Shown here: piece by piece, positions 37,382-46,994 of the stretch
Layout: every line of letters starts with the position of its first letter
Position numbering within the stretch: the first letter of the stretch is position 1
Source of the DNA: Rhizobium lentis
GTDB lineage: Bacteria > Pseudomonadota > Alphaproteobacteria > Rhizobiales > Rhizobiaceae
Length of the DNA: 64,000 nucleotides
Reading direction: 5' to 3'
Assembly: GCF_017352135.1 (NCBI RefSeq)
Contig: NZ_CP071454.1
Span: 4,055,001 to 4,119,000, forward strand
Notes under the pieces: generated by a model
Told to the model about the DNA's origin: nothing
Database searches by the model: none
The model's input: the letters and a program-made list of their open reading frames with translations, nothing else
Program-made: the position numbers and the translations under genes

Positions 37382-37891
37382 ATGGCCGAGATCAAGGATC
37401 CCGAAAACACCATCATTCTGGAAACCACCAAGGGCAAGGTTGTTATCCAGCTTCTGCCGCAGGTGGCACCCGAGCATGTCAAGCGCATCAAGGAACTTGC
37501 CCGCGAAAACGCCTATGATGGCGTCGTTTTCCACCGCGTCATCGCCGATTTCATGGCGCAGACGGGCGACGTGGAGTTCGGCAAGAAGGGTGGCGAGAAT
37601 TTCAACCCGGGTCGCGCCGGCATGGGCGGCTCCTCCAAGGATGATCTGAAGGCCGAATTCTCCGCCACGCCGCATGTCCGCGGCACCTGCTCGATGGCGC
37701 GCTCGCAGAATCCGAACTCGGCCAACTCCCAGTTCTTCATCTGCTTCACCGACGCGCCGTGGCTCAACAAACAGTATTCGGTCTGGGGCCAGGTCATCGA
37801 AGGCATGGACAACGTCGACAAGATCAAGAAGGGCGAACCAGTCTCCGATCCGGATTCGATCGTCTCCATGCGGGTTGCCGCCGACGTCTGA
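37382..37891 (+). CDS. ppiB: Cytoplasmic cyclophilin-type peptidyl-prolyl isomerase
   Basis: A 169-residue cyclophilin without a signal peptide, closely related to the preceding gene (FHRVIADFMAQTGD, GTCSMARSQNPNSANSQFFICF, VWGQVIEGMDNVDKIKKGEP). AGGAGA at 37371-37376 supports the start. It lies 28 bp after ppiA, so the two isomerases for periplasm and cytoplasm are co-expressed. Confidence 0.95.
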   Translation: MAEIKDPENTIILETTKGKVVIQLLPQVAPEHVKRIKELARENAYDGVVFHRVIADFMAQTGDVEFGKKGGENFNPGRAGMGGSSKDDLKAEFSATPHVRGTCSMARSQNPNSANSQFFICFTDAPWLNKQYSVWGQVIEGMDNVDKIKKGEPVSDPDSIVSMRVAADV

Positions 37892-37905
37892 TTGTGATTT
37901 CTGCT

Positions 37906-37942
37906 GAAACCCGCCCTTGCGCGAAAGCGCGGGGCGGGTTTC
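37906..37942 (+). terminator. GC-rich hairpin between ppiB and queA
   Basis: An 11-bp outer stem GAAACCCGCCC/GGGCGGGTTTC encloses a second GCGC-GAAA-GCGC hairpin. Only a short, interrupted T run follows, so termination may be partial. Confidence 0.6.
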
Positions 37943-37963
37943 GCTTTGCGTGAAAGTGCCCTT

Positions 37964-39043
37964 ATGCGCGTAGACCTTTTCGATTTCGACCTGCCGGATG
38001 ACCGCATTGCGCTGCGGCCCGCCGAGCCGCGCGACAGCGCGCGCCTGCTCGTCGTCGATCCCACGGCAAGCACGCTCTCGGATCATCGCGTCTCCCATCT
38101 TCCGTCGTTCCTGCGCGCCGGTGATGCGCTTGTATTCAACGACACGAAGGTCATTCCCGCCCAGCTCGAAGGCATCCGCCATCGCGAGGGCGCCGGCGGC
38201 CAGCAGGTCTCTGCAACGCTGCACATGCGCGTCGGCCCCAGCCGCTGGAAAGCCTTCGCCAGACCGGGCAAGCGCATCAAGGAGGGCGATCGCATCGCCT
38301 TCGGCCACAGCGGCGAAAGCTGCATGATCGGCGCCCTCGATGCGACCGTGGAAGAAAAAGGCGAAGCGGGCGAAGTGACGCTCGCCTTCGATCTTTCCGG
38401 TCCGGCGCTCGACGAGGCGATCGCCGCCGTCGGCCATATCCCGCTGCCGCCCTATATCGCCGCCAAGCGGCCCGATGATGAGCGCGACCGTGCTGACTAC
38501 CAGACGATCTATGCCCGTGAGGAGGGCGCGGTCGCAGCCCCCACGGCCGGCCTGCACTTCACGCCGGATATGTTCGAAGCGCTCGACAGGGCCGGGATCG
38601 AACGCCATTTCGTCACGCTCCATGTCGGCGCCGGCACCTTCCTGCCAGTCAAGGCGGATGATACCGACGATCATAAGATGCATCTCGAAAGCGGCTATGT
38701 CAGCGCCGAGGTTGCCGCCCGGCTGAATGCGGTGCGAAAACGCGGCGGGCGCATCGTCTGTGTCGGCACCACCTCGTTGCGATTGATCGAGAGCGCGGCC
38801 GGGGAAAACGGAGAGATCAAGCCCTGGGCCGGGGCCACGGGCATTTTCATCACGCCCGGCTACCGCTTCAAGGCGGTCGACATGTTGATGACCAATTTCC
38901 ACCTGCCGCGCTCGACCCTGTTCATGCTGGTCTCGGCCTTTGCCGGCTTCGACACCATGCATGCGGCCTATGAGCACGCCATCTCGACGGGCTACCGCTT
39001 CTACTCCTACGGCGACGCGAGCCTTCTTTTTCGGAAAGATTAG
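37964..39043 (+). CDS. queA: tRNA preQ1(34) S-adenosylmethionine ribosyltransferase-isomerase
   Basis: A 359-residue enzyme that turns preQ1-tRNA into epoxyqueuosine-tRNA. Family stretches include [52 protein letters not shown] and [19 protein letters not shown]. The start at 37964 gives the standard N-terminus; a frame-open start at 37946 adds six residues. The next gene, tgt, follows with no gap at all, forming the queuosine pair. Confidence 0.95.
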   Translation: MRVDLFDFDLPDDRIALRPAEPRDSARLLVVDPTASTLSDHRVSHLPSFLRAGDALVFNDTKVIPAQLEGIRHREGAGGQQVSATLHMRVGPSRWKAFARPGKRIKEGDRIAFGHSGESCMIGALDATVEEKGEAGEVTLAFDLSGPALDEAIAAVGHIPLPPYIAAKRPDDERDRADYQTIYAREEGAVAAPTAGLHFTPDMFEALDRAGIERHFVTLHVGAGTFLPVKADDTDDHKMHLESGYVSAEVAARLNAVRKRGGRIVCVGTTSLRLIESAAGENGEIKPWAGATGIFITPGYRFKAVDMLMTNFHLPRSTLFMLVSAFAGFDTMHAAYEHAISTGYRFYSYGDASLLFRKD

Positions 39044-40174
39044 ATGACAGAGAACTTCCAATTCAGGCTTGACAAGACCGATGCCGGCGCGCGCCTCGGC
39101 GAAATTTCCATGCCGCGCGGCACGATCCGCACGCCGGCCTTCATGCCGGTCGGCACGGTGGGCACCGTCAAGGCCATGTATCTCGACCAGGTACGCGAAA
39201 CCGGCGCCGACATCATTCTCGGCAACACCTATCATCTGATGCTGCGTCCGACGGCTGAACGCGTGGCGCGGCTGGGCGGCCTGCACAAGCTGATCCGCTG
39301 GGAACACCCGATCCTGACCGATTCCGGCGGGTTCCAGGTCATGTCGCTCTCCGGCCTGCGCAAGCTCGACGAGCAGGGCGTCACCTTCAAGTCGCATGTC
39401 GACGGCAGCCTGCATCATATGTCGCCGGAGCGTTCCATCGAAATCCAGGGCCTGCTCGGCTCCGATATTCAGATGCAGCTCGACGAATGCGTAGCGCTGC
39501 CGGCCGAACCGAAGGAGATCGAGCGCGCCATGGAAATGTCGCTGCGCTGGGCCGAGCGCTGCCGTGTTGCCTTCGACGAGCAGCCCGGCAAGGCGATGTT
39601 CGGCATCGTCCAGGGCGGCGATATTCCCGCCTTGCGCATCCGTTCGGCGCAAGCGCTGAGCGAGCTCGACCTCAAGGGCTATGCGATCGGCGGCCTGGCC
39701 GTCGGTGAACCACAGGACGTCATGCTGCGGATGCTGGAAACGACGCTGCCCGTGCTTCCTTCGCAAAAGCCACGTTATCTCATGGGAGTGGGAACCCCTG
39801 ACGACATACTGAAGTCGGTTGCCCGCGGCGTCGACATGTTCGACTGCGTCATGCCGACCCGTTCCGGCCGCCATGGCCTGGCCTTCACCCGCCGCGGCAA
39901 GGTCAATATCCGTAATGCCCGCCATGCGGAGGATATGCGCCCGCTCGACGAACAGTCGAACTGCCCGGCCTCGCGCGATTATTCGCGCGCCTACCTCCAC
40001 CATCTCGTCCGCGCCAACGAAGCGCTCGGCGGCATGCTGCTGTCCTGGCACAATCTCGCCTATTACCAGGAGTTGATGCAGGGTATCCGCAAGGCGATTG
40101 CCGAAGGCCGCTTTGCCGATTTCATGGCGCAGACGATGGAAGAATGGGCGAGGGGCGATCTCGACCCGGTTTAA
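39044..40174 (+). CDS. tgt: tRNA-guanine transglycosylase
   Basis: A 376-residue enzyme that swaps guanine 34 for preQ1 in tRNAs with GUN anticodons. The active-site sequences [11 protein letters not shown] and [13 protein letters not shown] are present. The zinc site is unusual: the CxCxxC of characterised bacterial enzymes reads S305-N-C307-P-A-S310, so two of three cysteine ligands are serines, although the ligand His in SWHNLAYYQ remains. The start codon touches the queA stop. It converges on the acyltransferase gene with a four-base overlap. Confidence 0.95.
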   Translation: MTENFQFRLDKTDAGARLGEISMPRGTIRTPAFMPVGTVGTVKAMYLDQVRETGADIILGNTYHLMLRPTAERVARLGGLHKLIRWEHPILTDSGGFQVMSLSGLRKLDEQGVTFKSHVDGSLHHMSPERSIEIQGLLGSDIQMQLDECVALPAEPKEIERAMEMSLRWAERCRVAFDEQPGKAMFGIVQGGDIPALRIRSAQALSELDLKGYAIGGLAVGEPQDVMLRMLETTLPVLPSQKPRYLMGVGTPDDILKSVARGVDMFDCVMPTRSGRHGLAFTRRGKVNIRNARHAEDMRPLDEQSNCPASRDYSRAYLHHLVRANEALGGMLLSWHNLAYYQELMQGIRKAIAEGRFADFMAQTMEEWARGDLDPV

Positions 40175-41268
40175 GGCTGCTCAGTCACCGTGTTGCTGGC
40201 AGCGGGGACAGCGGGCGACGGGTTCAGCGCAATCATCATTTTAAGTTTTTTGCGCACCGGCTCGTCGAAGTGAACGGCGGCTATGCCAGCCACAATGAAA
40301 ATAGCGAAAACCACAATCATACCGGCTGCCGGGGAGGCGGGAAGGTCAAAGCCCCTTTGCCGCAGGGACTGCAGCAGACTGAAGATGGGCCCATGCAGAA
40401 TGTAAATCGGATAAGAAAGTCTCCCCAACCATCGGAATACCAGTTCCACCAAGCCGGCCTGCCTTGTTGACATCGCCATCCAGACCATGGCGGGAAAGAC
40501 GACAAGGCACAGCAGAAAATCAAAATACGGAAAACCGAAGAATATCCTGGCCGGGATATTCGTGATGAAGACGAGGCAGGCACACAGAAGCAGGCCGACC
40601 ATGTTGCCGCTTTCGGCCACCTTCGGTTTCCGAACCTCGTATAAGCGATAGAGGCAGATTCCGAGCGAGAAAGAGAAAAGAACTCTTGAAAAGCCAAATC
40701 TGAAATAGCCCGCCTGGTGGCCAATATCGAGGTTGCCTGCGGCCAATGCTCCGTACAGTGTAAAGCCCGCGGCTCCCATGGTGATGGCGAGTAGGCTTCT
40801 CCATGACAGCCGTATCAGAAGCGTGGAAAACAGCACTCCGGCCCAGAGTTCGAAGAAGAGCGACCAGCTGGGACCGTTCAAGCGAAAGGCGCCTTCCACA
40901 TCTGAGCTCGGGACGAACAGGATCGCCCTCAGGAGAAGGTCGGCCAGGGTAAGGTAGTCCAAGCCGAATTGAAGCGCATAATTGAGAAGGCCGACAGGAA
41001 GAGAAAGAAGATAGAGCGGATAAAGCCTGATGAGGCGTTGTACAATAAATTTGGCGGGCGAAATTTCTCCCGTCGCCAATTGTTTCTCGTATGAATTCGC
41101 AAGAACGACGCCGCTCAAAAGAAAGAAGAGGTCTACCGAGAGGTAGCCGATATTCTGCGGGATCGGGCCAAGCGTCCCGCCCGTATGCCGGAACATGACC
41201 ATAATGGCCGCAATTCCTCGCAACGCTTCAAGGGCTGTGAAAAATTGCTTGCCAGTGTTCAAACCCAT
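40171..41268 (-). CDS. Acyltransferase 3 family membrane protein (OafA-like)
   Basis: A 365-residue inner-membrane O-acyltransferase with about ten helices. The catalytic-type His28 is in MVMFRHTGG, and the family motif [12 protein letters not shown] and the helix ending [12 protein letters not shown] are clear. Such enzymes acetylate surface polysaccharides, LPS or Nod factors; this target is unknown. The gene is visibly more A/T-rich than its neighbours, with runs such as AAAGAAAGAGAAAAG, which suggests acquisition. The zone 41269-41375 upstream shows no further gene. Confidence 0.88.
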   Translation of the reverse strand: MGLNTGKQFFTALEALRGIAAIMVMFRHTGGTLGPIPQNIGYLSVDLFFLLSGVVLANSYEKQLATGEISPAKFIVQRLIRLYPLYLLSLPVGLLNYALQFGLDYLTLADLLLRAILFVPSSDVEGAFRLNGPSWSLFFELWAGVLFSTLLIRLSWRSLLAITMGAAGFTLYGALAAGNLDIGHQAGYFRFGFSRVLFSFSLGICLYRLYEVRKPKVAESGNMVGLLLCACLVFITNIPARIFFGFPYFDFLLCLVVFPAMVWMAMSTRQAGLVELVFRWLGRLSYPIYILHGPIFSLLQSLRQRGFDLPASPAAGMIVVFAIFIVAGIAAVHFDEPVRKKLKMMIALNPSPAVPAASNTVTEQP

Positions 41269-41375
41269 CAGTCCCCCGCTGATATCCGTGTACTCGAGAG
41301 AGGATTTCGAAATCGTTAGTGCAACGAGACATTGTGCCGTGGCGTTTCCGTCCGAGCCGTTCGCCGGTGACCGGC

Positions 41376-41746
41376 CTATCTAAGCGGAAAGCCTCTAAAT
41401 CGGATATCCGCTGGATCAGGCAGCAGGAGTGCAGCTTCCGACGTGATCCGGTTTGACAGGGCCTGAAGGTCGCTCCACTGCGGTATCGACGGGTCGGGAC
41501 CGCCGATCGATGCCTCGAATGTGGCGCGGTCCACCTTGATGAGCCGTCCGCTGGTTGTGATGCTCAGAACCGCCCGTGGCCGTTCGAGACGACCCAACCG
41601 TAGCCACCAGCCTTCCCCTTTGTGAGTTTGCCGGCGGCATAATCTTGCCGCGCAAGTTGGGAAAAGGATTCCGCCTGCGCAATGCCGGGCAGAGCGGTGG
41701 CAAAGCCGACCGCCGCGGCGACCAGCTACTTCAAGGAAATATGCAT
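41376..41746 (-). pseudogene. Broken gene for a small exported protein
   Basis: From an ATG at 41746 the frame reads MHISLK, then a TAG (41726-41728), then a perfect continuation of a signal peptide (LVAAAVGFATALPGIAQAES) and a mature start (FSQLARQDYAAGKLTKGKAGGYGWVVSNG). That frame stops at 41564-41566. The adjoining frame then carries a sensible C-terminus (SITTSGRLIKVDRATFEASIGGPDPSIPQWSDL...) to 41376. A nonsense codon plus a frameshift therefore destroy an otherwise coherent secreted protein of about 120 residues. The family is unknown to me. Confidence 0.6.
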
Positions 41747-41832
41747 CGAGTTTCAACCCATGTGAAAACACGGAGGCTTCTATCTTCCGCGGCAGCCGGG
41801 CACAACTTTGATCTGTAAGGATGCTTGATCCG

Positions 41833-42261
41833 CTAGATGCCCTTGCTGTCGGCATCGGGCAGGATTTGTACGCCGTTGATCCGGTAGCTGCCGTCGGGCT
41901 GGCGGGTGATCTGGTAGATCGCCGTCCAGTCCTTGCCGTCGCGGCCCGAAATCAGCAGCTCGTGATAGATCAGCGCGCCGTTGTCGATCGAGCGGCTGCG
42001 GCCGAAGGCGTAATTGCCGGGATGATAGACCGGCTCATAGCTCTTCTTGACCATGGCGAAGAACAGGTTCTTATCGGGATACATCGCCTTGACGCCCGGC
42101 GCGGCGAAGGAATAGGCCGTCTCGGCATCGTCCTTGAGGAAGGCCTTGATCTGCTCCTCGATCATCGTCCGCGTCGTGTCGATCGGGTCTTCGGCGCGGG
42201 CCGGTATAGGAGAGAGGAGGGACGCGGCACACAGAATGAGGACTGCGAGAAAGGCGCGCAT
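41833..42261 (-). CDS. DUF4864 domain-containing exported protein
   Basis: A 142-residue protein with a signal peptide (residues 1-23) and a mature domain of the DUF4864 type (TMIEEQIKAFLKDDAETAYSFAAPGVKAMYPDK, HELLISGRDGKDWTAIYQI, INGVQIL). The fold is probably NTF2/cystatin-like; no function is established. It follows the KAS-II gene by 80 bp on the same strand. Confidence 0.85.
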   Translation of the reverse strand: MRAFLAVLILCAASLLSPIPARAEDPIDTTRTMIEEQIKAFLKDDAETAYSFAAPGVKAMYPDKNLFFAMVKKSYEPVYHPGNYAFGRSRSIDNGALIYHELLISGRDGKDWTAIYQITRQPDGSYRINGVQILPDADSKGI

Positions 42262-42341
42262 GAGTTATCTCCGGCTCTATCGGCGGAATGACCCCGATAG
42301 AGCGGAAGTGTAGGCCTTTTCCAGCGCAAGAAAAGCGAACT

Positions 42342-43607
42342 TTACGACCAGCGCCGGAAGAGGGCGCTGGCATTGACGCCGCCGAAGCCGAAACCGTTGG
42401 TGATGGCATAATCCATCGCCAGCGGCCGCGCCGTCTTGCCGACGATATCGATGCCCTCGGCATCGGGATCGGCCTCATAGAGATTGCGTGTCGGCGGCGC
42501 GATCTGGTCGCGCAGGGCAAGGATGGTGAAGATCGCCTCCAGGCCACCGGCGGCGCCGAGGAGATGGCCCGTCGCTGATTTGGTCGCACTGACGGCAATG
42601 CCGCCGTTGCGGCCGAAAACCCTGCCGATCGCCGCGATCTCACCTCTGTCACCGACCGGTGTCGAGGTCGCATGGGCGTTTAAGTGTTTGACATCCGAGG
42701 CGGAGATTTTTGCCTGCCGAAGCGCTGCCTCCATCGCCCGGCGTGCGCCGTCGCCATCTTCCGGACCCGCGGTCATGTGGTAGGCGTCCGCCGCCGTGCC
42801 GTAGCCGACCAGTTCGGCAAGCGGCGTTGCCCCGCGGGCAAGCGCATGCTCCAGCGTTTCGATCACCAGGATGCCGGCGCCTTCCCCCATGACGAAACCG
42901 TCGCGCGCCGTGTCGAACGGTCGCGAGGCCAGTTCCGGCGTCTCGTTGAAGCCGGTGGATAGCGCGCGGGCGGCGGCAAAGCCGCCGAGGCTTACCTTGT
43001 CGATGCAGGCCTCGGCGCCGCCGCAGATCACCACATCGGCTTCGCCGGAGCGGATCAGTCGCGCCGCATCGCCGATCGCCTGCACACTCGCCGCACAGGC
43101 CGTCACCGGCGCGCCGAGCGGTCCCTTGAAGCCGTAGCGGATGCTGACCTGGCCGGCGGCGAGGTTGACGAGGAAGGAGGGCACGGTGAAGGGCGACAGC
43201 CGCCGTACGCCTCGCGTTTCGCCGATCCGCACCGCTTCGGCGATCGCAGGAAAGCCGCCAACGCCAGAGGCGATGATCGTCGCGGTGCGTTCGCGCTTGC
43301 CTTCATCGGTCGGCATCCAGCCGGCCTGGTTTACCGCTTCCTCCGTCGCCGCCATGGCGAACTGGATGAAGCGATCCATCTTCTTCTGGTCCTTGGGCGT
43401 GATGTAACGGTCAGGGTCGAAGCCGGCCTCGGCGTCCTCGATAGTGCCGGGAACGATGCCGGCAATCTTGGCCGAGAGCTCGCCGACGACATCCTCCGAC
43501 AGTACGCTCAGACCCGAGGCGCCGTCGACGAGGCGTTTCCAGGCCGGCTCGACGCCGGTGCCGAGTGGCGAGACAAGTCCCATACCGGTGACAACGATGC
43601 GATCCAT
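42342..43607 (-). CDS. Beta-ketoacyl-ACP synthase II paralogue
   Basis: A 421-residue KAS-II/FabF-type condensing enzyme. The catalytic triad is complete: Cys171 (TACAAS), His312 (LNAHATSTPVGD) and His348 (KSATGHLLGAAG), with Lys343. Its neighbours are not fabD, fabG or acpP, so it is not the housekeeping fabF of the fab cluster; it may serve a specialised acyl chain. It follows the HxlR regulator by 12 bp on the same strand and is probably controlled by it. No acyl-carrier protein gene is adjacent. Confidence 0.92.
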   Translation of the reverse strand: MDRIVVTGMGLVSPLGTGVEPAWKRLVDGASGLSVLSEDVVGELSAKIAGIVPGTIEDAEAGFDPDRYITPKDQKKMDRFIQFAMAATEEAVNQAGWMPTDEGKRERTATIIASGVGGFPAIAEAVRIGETRGVRRLSPFTVPSFLVNLAAGQVSIRYGFKGPLGAPVTACAASVQAIGDAARLIRSGEADVVICGGAEACIDKVSLGGFAAARALSTGFNETPELASRPFDTARDGFVMGEGAGILVIETLEHALARGATPLAELVGYGTAADAYHMTAGPEDGDGARRAMEAALRQAKISASDVKHLNAHATSTPVGDRGEIAAIGRVFGRNGGIAVSATKSATGHLLGAAGGLEAIFTILALRDQIAPPTRNLYEADPDAEGIDIVGKTARPLAMDYAITNGFGFGGVNASALFRRWS

Positions 43608-43619
43608 GATATTTCCTCT

Positions 43620-44156
43620 CTATGCGTCGTTGCCGAGATACCAGGCGCGCATGCGGGCGATCCGCTCGCGCACCTCGTCGTCGGCTGCAGGGCCAGCCAG
43701 CAGGCTGGTGTTTTCGGGCGTGATTTCATCGCCGGTCCGCGCGTCGACCAGGATCGTCTCGCGCGTGTTGCCCGAGGCGGCGTCGCTGAGCAGAAAAGCC
43801 AGATCCTCTTGCGGAATGTGCCGGCTTCCCCAGGAAAACAGCGCCATCAGCACCGGGAAGAAATCGCGGCCCTTTTCCGTAAGCACATATTCATAGCGGG
43901 CAGGGCGCTCCTGGTAGAGGCGCCGTTCGAACAGCCCTTCATCCGTCAGATGTTTCAGCCGCCGTGTCAGGATGTTCGGGGCCACGCCGAGGCTTTTCTG
44001 GAATTCGTCGAAGCGAGACAGCCCCTGGAAGGCGTCGCGCAGAATCAGAATGCTCCACCAGTCGCCGACGCTCTCGAGCGCGCGCGCCGCCGGACATTTG
44101 AAATGGCTGAAACTTGTCCGCTGCATGGCGGATGTCACTACAGGAGTAACTATCAT
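43620..44156 (-). CDS. HxlR family transcriptional regulator
   Basis: A winged-helix HxlR protein of about 178 residues: CPAARALESVGDWWSILILRDAFQGLSRFDEFQKSLGVAPNILTRRLKHL is the DNA-binding domain, and Cys in FSHFKCP may sense redox or aldehydes, as in other members. The start is uncertain: 44156 has AGGA 12 bp upstream, 44126 (MQRTSFSHFKCP) is the usual family start but lacks a ribosome site, and 44168 is a GTG. It lies directly upstream of the KAS-II gene and likely controls it. Confidence 0.85.
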   Translation of the reverse strand: MIVTPVVTSAMQRTSFSHFKCPAARALESVGDWWSILILRDAFQGLSRFDEFQKSLGVAPNILTRRLKHLTDEGLFERRLYQERPARYEYVLTEKGRDFFPVLMALFSWGSRHIPQEDLAFLLSDAASGNTRETILVDARTGDEITPENTSLLAGPAADDEVRERIARMRAWYLGNDA

Positions 44157-44265
44157 TATGCAAGTCACGTCCTGGCAGGATGCCTTAGATCGCGTTGCCT
44201 GTAGTGCCGTGGAAATTCATTGCGCTCGATGGTGGTGGAAGCGGCCGGAACGGCCGCCATCCCGA

Positions 44266-46389
44266 TCAGAGAAGCTGGAAATCGCTGAAGTGAAGTGCGG
44301 GAGACTTGTCGAGGTCGGCAACATGGACTGCGCTGCCCGCGGCGCTTCCATCCGCGTCAAACGATAGAGTGCCGCTGGTCTCATCGTAGATCAGCCTATC
44401 ATCGGCCTCGAGCGCTTTCGTTCCTAGAACGAAATTCTCATCCGAAAACTTGGATAGGCTGAGTGCGGCGAAAATCGCATGGTCGAACAACAGCTTGTCG
44501 CCCGCCGCGGAAGAGAAATCCCGGATCTTGTCGACGCCGACATTGTCGGGCTTGACGTCGAAGACAAAGGAATCGGCTCCACCGCCGCCTGTGAGAATGT
44601 CGGCGCCGGTTTTTCCAATCAGCTTGTCATTGCCGAGCCCGCCGGTCAGTTGGTCGGCGCCTTTGCCGCCATTGATCTTGTTGTTTCCGTCGTTGCCGGT
44701 GAGAACGTTGGCCGTGTTGTTGCCCGTTGCGTTGAGATTGGCGGTTCCGGTCAAGGTGAGGTTTTCGATCGTTCCGGCTGTACGCTGCAGATCTGCCAGA
44801 CTGAAGGAGGTCGAAGCCTTGACGGCGTCCTTGCCGGATGCCCCCGCTTCATTGGCAAAATCACCTGCATTGTCGATCACATAGGTGTCGTTGCCGGCAC
44901 GCCCCGCCATGCGGTCGGCGCCGGCGCTGCCATCGAGGATATTGTTGCCGGAATTGCCGACGAGAACATTGGTAAGCGCATTTCCCGTGGCGTTGATATT
45001 GGCGGCGCCGGTCAGTGTGAGATTCTCGATGTTTCCGATCGCATGCGCCGCGTCCTTGAGACTGAAGCTGATCGACGACATGACGGTATCCGTCCCGCCG
45101 CCCCTGCTTTCGTCGACGATTTGCGTGGGGTTGGTTACGGTGAATGTGTCGTTGCCCGCGCCGCCATAGATATGGCCGGTTGCCGGTGGCGTGCTACCGC
45201 TGCCTGCGACCTCGATGATAACGGGATGGTCGACCACCTCAACCGTCAGGGACGACACATTGCTGAGGCTTTTGATCGCCGTCGACCCAGTCAAGGGATC
45301 GAAGACCTTAACAGAACCGAATGCGGTCCCGAGATTGACTTTGACGCCCGTCGTCGCGGCCTGAATCGCCGTGTCGGTGGACTGGTTCCAGATATCGGGC
45401 TCGTTCCAGATGATGATCTGGTAACTTCCGTCCGATTTTTCCGTAAGCAGGCTGCGGGCAGCCGAGGACGGAAGGCCCTCGATCGAATAGTTGAGAGTCC
45501 CGGCGCTGAAGCTTGCCTTCTGAGCGCCGTCGTCGGTCAATATTTCGGTCAGGTTGTGGATCGCCGTCGCTGCCGGCTTAGCCGAATAGTCGAGACGATA
45601 AAGGCCGAAATGTTTTTCCTGATTAGTGCCCTGCGGATCCGAATAGGCGTCGAGCAGTTCGTAAAGGAAGGTATGTTTCGATCCGAGAGCCGCGCCGTCC
45701 ATCAGCGTATTGAGAAGCAGCTTTGCCTGGGTCGCTTCGCTGACGCCTTCCCAGCCGCCATTGGTATCGGCGGTGAGGGAAGTATGGTAGCCGGTCTCGG
45801 TGATCGCCAGCGGCTTGCCGGGATCGGCAGCGCGCTGAGCGCCGGATTCTCGAGAGAGCCATGAATATGGCTGGTCGCCATCTTTCGCATAGGTATGGAT
45901 CGTCGTGTAGTCGGAGGCGGACGCGACCGTATATCCGGTAAAGCCGAGGACTGGGATGTTCTTCAACAAAGGGTCGGCGTTGACGGCGGCAGACAGGTCC
46001 TTCTGATAGGCGAGTGCTGCGGCCTGGCCGCTCAGGCCGTGGTAACTGACCGGCCAGTTGTTGACTTCGTTCGGGCCTTCAATGCCGACGACCGAGCCGG
46101 GATGGGCCTCAACGAAAGCATGCAGCCGCTGGGCCACGGTGGCCGGGTCGACCTCCCGCTGGGCGCTGAAGACGAATCGGACGCCGGCTTCGGCCGCATC
46201 GCCGAGATGAGTTTGTCCGTTGGGGTCGGAACTGGAATTGGGCGCGTGATCGCGAACCGTATCGAGGCCAAGATAGTCGATTGCCTTAACGACCTCGCCG
46301 ACGTTGGAATATTTCCCGTCGGTGTAATCGATATGCGTATCAATACCAAAGGAACGGCTAATATCGTTTACTCTAACGGCTTGAGGCAT
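44266..46389 (-). CDS. Secreted clan-A glycosidase fused to RTX calcium-binding repeats
   Basis: A 707-residue protein without a Sec signal. Residues about 12-290 look like a clan GH-A TIM-barrel glycosidase: GPNE (Glu108, acid/base) and ITETG (Glu199, nucleophile) stand where expected. Residues about 405-610 hold RTX nonapeptides (GGAGNDTF, GSAGADRM, GGKGADQL, GGLGNDKL, GGGGADSF) with two tandem ~120-residue modules, each containing IENLTLTG. The C-terminal ~100 residues match the serralysin-type type-I secretion end. Export by a type-I system such as PrsDE is inferred; substrate is unknown but may be a surface or plant polysaccharide. GGGAG precedes the ATG at 46389. Confidence 0.82.
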   Translation of the reverse strand: MPQAVRVNDISRSFGIDTHIDYTDGKYSNVGEVVKAIDYLGLDTVRDHAPNSSSDPNGQTHLGDAAEAGVRFVFSAQREVDPATVAQRLHAFVEAHPGSVVGIEGPNEVNNWPVSYHGLSGQAAALAYQKDLSAAVNADPLLKNIPVLGFTGYTVASASDYTTIHTYAKDGDQPYSWLSRESGAQRAADPGKPLAITETGYHTSLTADTNGGWEGVSEATQAKLLLNTLMDGAALGSKHTFLYELLDAYSDPQGTNQEKHFGLYRLDYSAKPAATAIHNLTEILTDDGAQKASFSAGTLNYSIEGLPSSAARSLLTEKSDGSYQIIIWNEPDIWNQSTDTAIQAATTGVKVNLGTAFGSVKVFDPLTGSTAIKSLSNVSSLTVEVVDHPVIIEVAGSGSTPPATGHIYGGAGNDTFTVTNPTQIVDESRGGGTDTVMSSISFSLKDAAHAIGNIENLTLTGAANINATGNALTNVLVGNSGNNILDGSAGADRMAGRAGNDTYVIDNAGDFANEAGASGKDAVKASTSFSLADLQRTAGTIENLTLTGTANLNATGNNTANVLTGNDGNNKINGGKGADQLTGGLGNDKLIGKTGADILTGGGGADSFVFDVKPDNVGVDKIRDFSSAAGDKLLFDHAIFAALSLSKFSDENFVLGTKALEADDRLIYDETSGTLSFDADGSAAGSAVHVADLDKSPALHFSDFQLL

Positions 46390-46994
46390 GTGTTTTTCTC
46401 CCGGTCTACGAGGGAACTGGCGCTGGGAATAGATCCCCATTGCTGTCGCTAATTCGAACTAATACACGAGGAGCGCCGTGTCGCTGCTGCCGGTTAACCA
46501 CGATATGTTGTTTCGAATGTGGCTCGTTCCACCAGAATTTATTATGAAATCTACGCTTGCATTCAGCGAACCAGGTTGCGGCGTGATGGAGAAGACGGCA
46601 TTCGCTTCTCGGTCTGATCGGCGAACGTCAGTGATGTCTTGCTTGAGTTGGCCGGTCCCGTGATCGGCCATATCCGATGACGACACGGGAACGGTTCAAA
46701 ACATCGGCATGCAAAGGGCAGCATCCGGGATTGTGGATCGCTGGACGGCGAAGACTTCCTCGTCGTGAGCTCGTTGAACGATTCCCCTTTCGATGACGGC
46801 CATTGGCTGCGCAACGAACGCCTGGGGACCACCCTTTGGCAGGAGATCTGTTCGATACAGATGCCAACAGATGTAGCGGCTGGTCGGTAATCGCGGCGGA
46901 AAGATCGGAGCCACGGCAGGAGCGCTCAATGTCATATCGCCCGCGCGTCGGGCGTGTTGGCCTTCGCAGGCAATCATGGGAGAGGCGGGAGCCC
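46390..46994. other. Poorly coding stretch upstream of the RTX gene
   Basis: About 600 bp with no convincing gene. Minus-strand frames at 46459-46686 (GTG start, 75 residues, ending SWLTGSSDTALLVY) and 46696-46977 (93 residues) look protein-like in parts but overlap each other's context, lack good ribosome sites and match no family I know. They may be remnants. The promoter of the RTX gene must lie near 46390-46450. Confidence 0.4.

Noticed and set aside
37334..40051. A 905-codon open frame on the minus strand
   Set aside because: It runs antisense through ppiB, queA and tgt, all of which have clear families; GC-rich third positions keep the opposite strand open.
46459..46686. 75-residue frame upstream of the RTX gene
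   Set aside because: GTG start without a ribosome site and no recognised family; kept only as part of the uncertain region.
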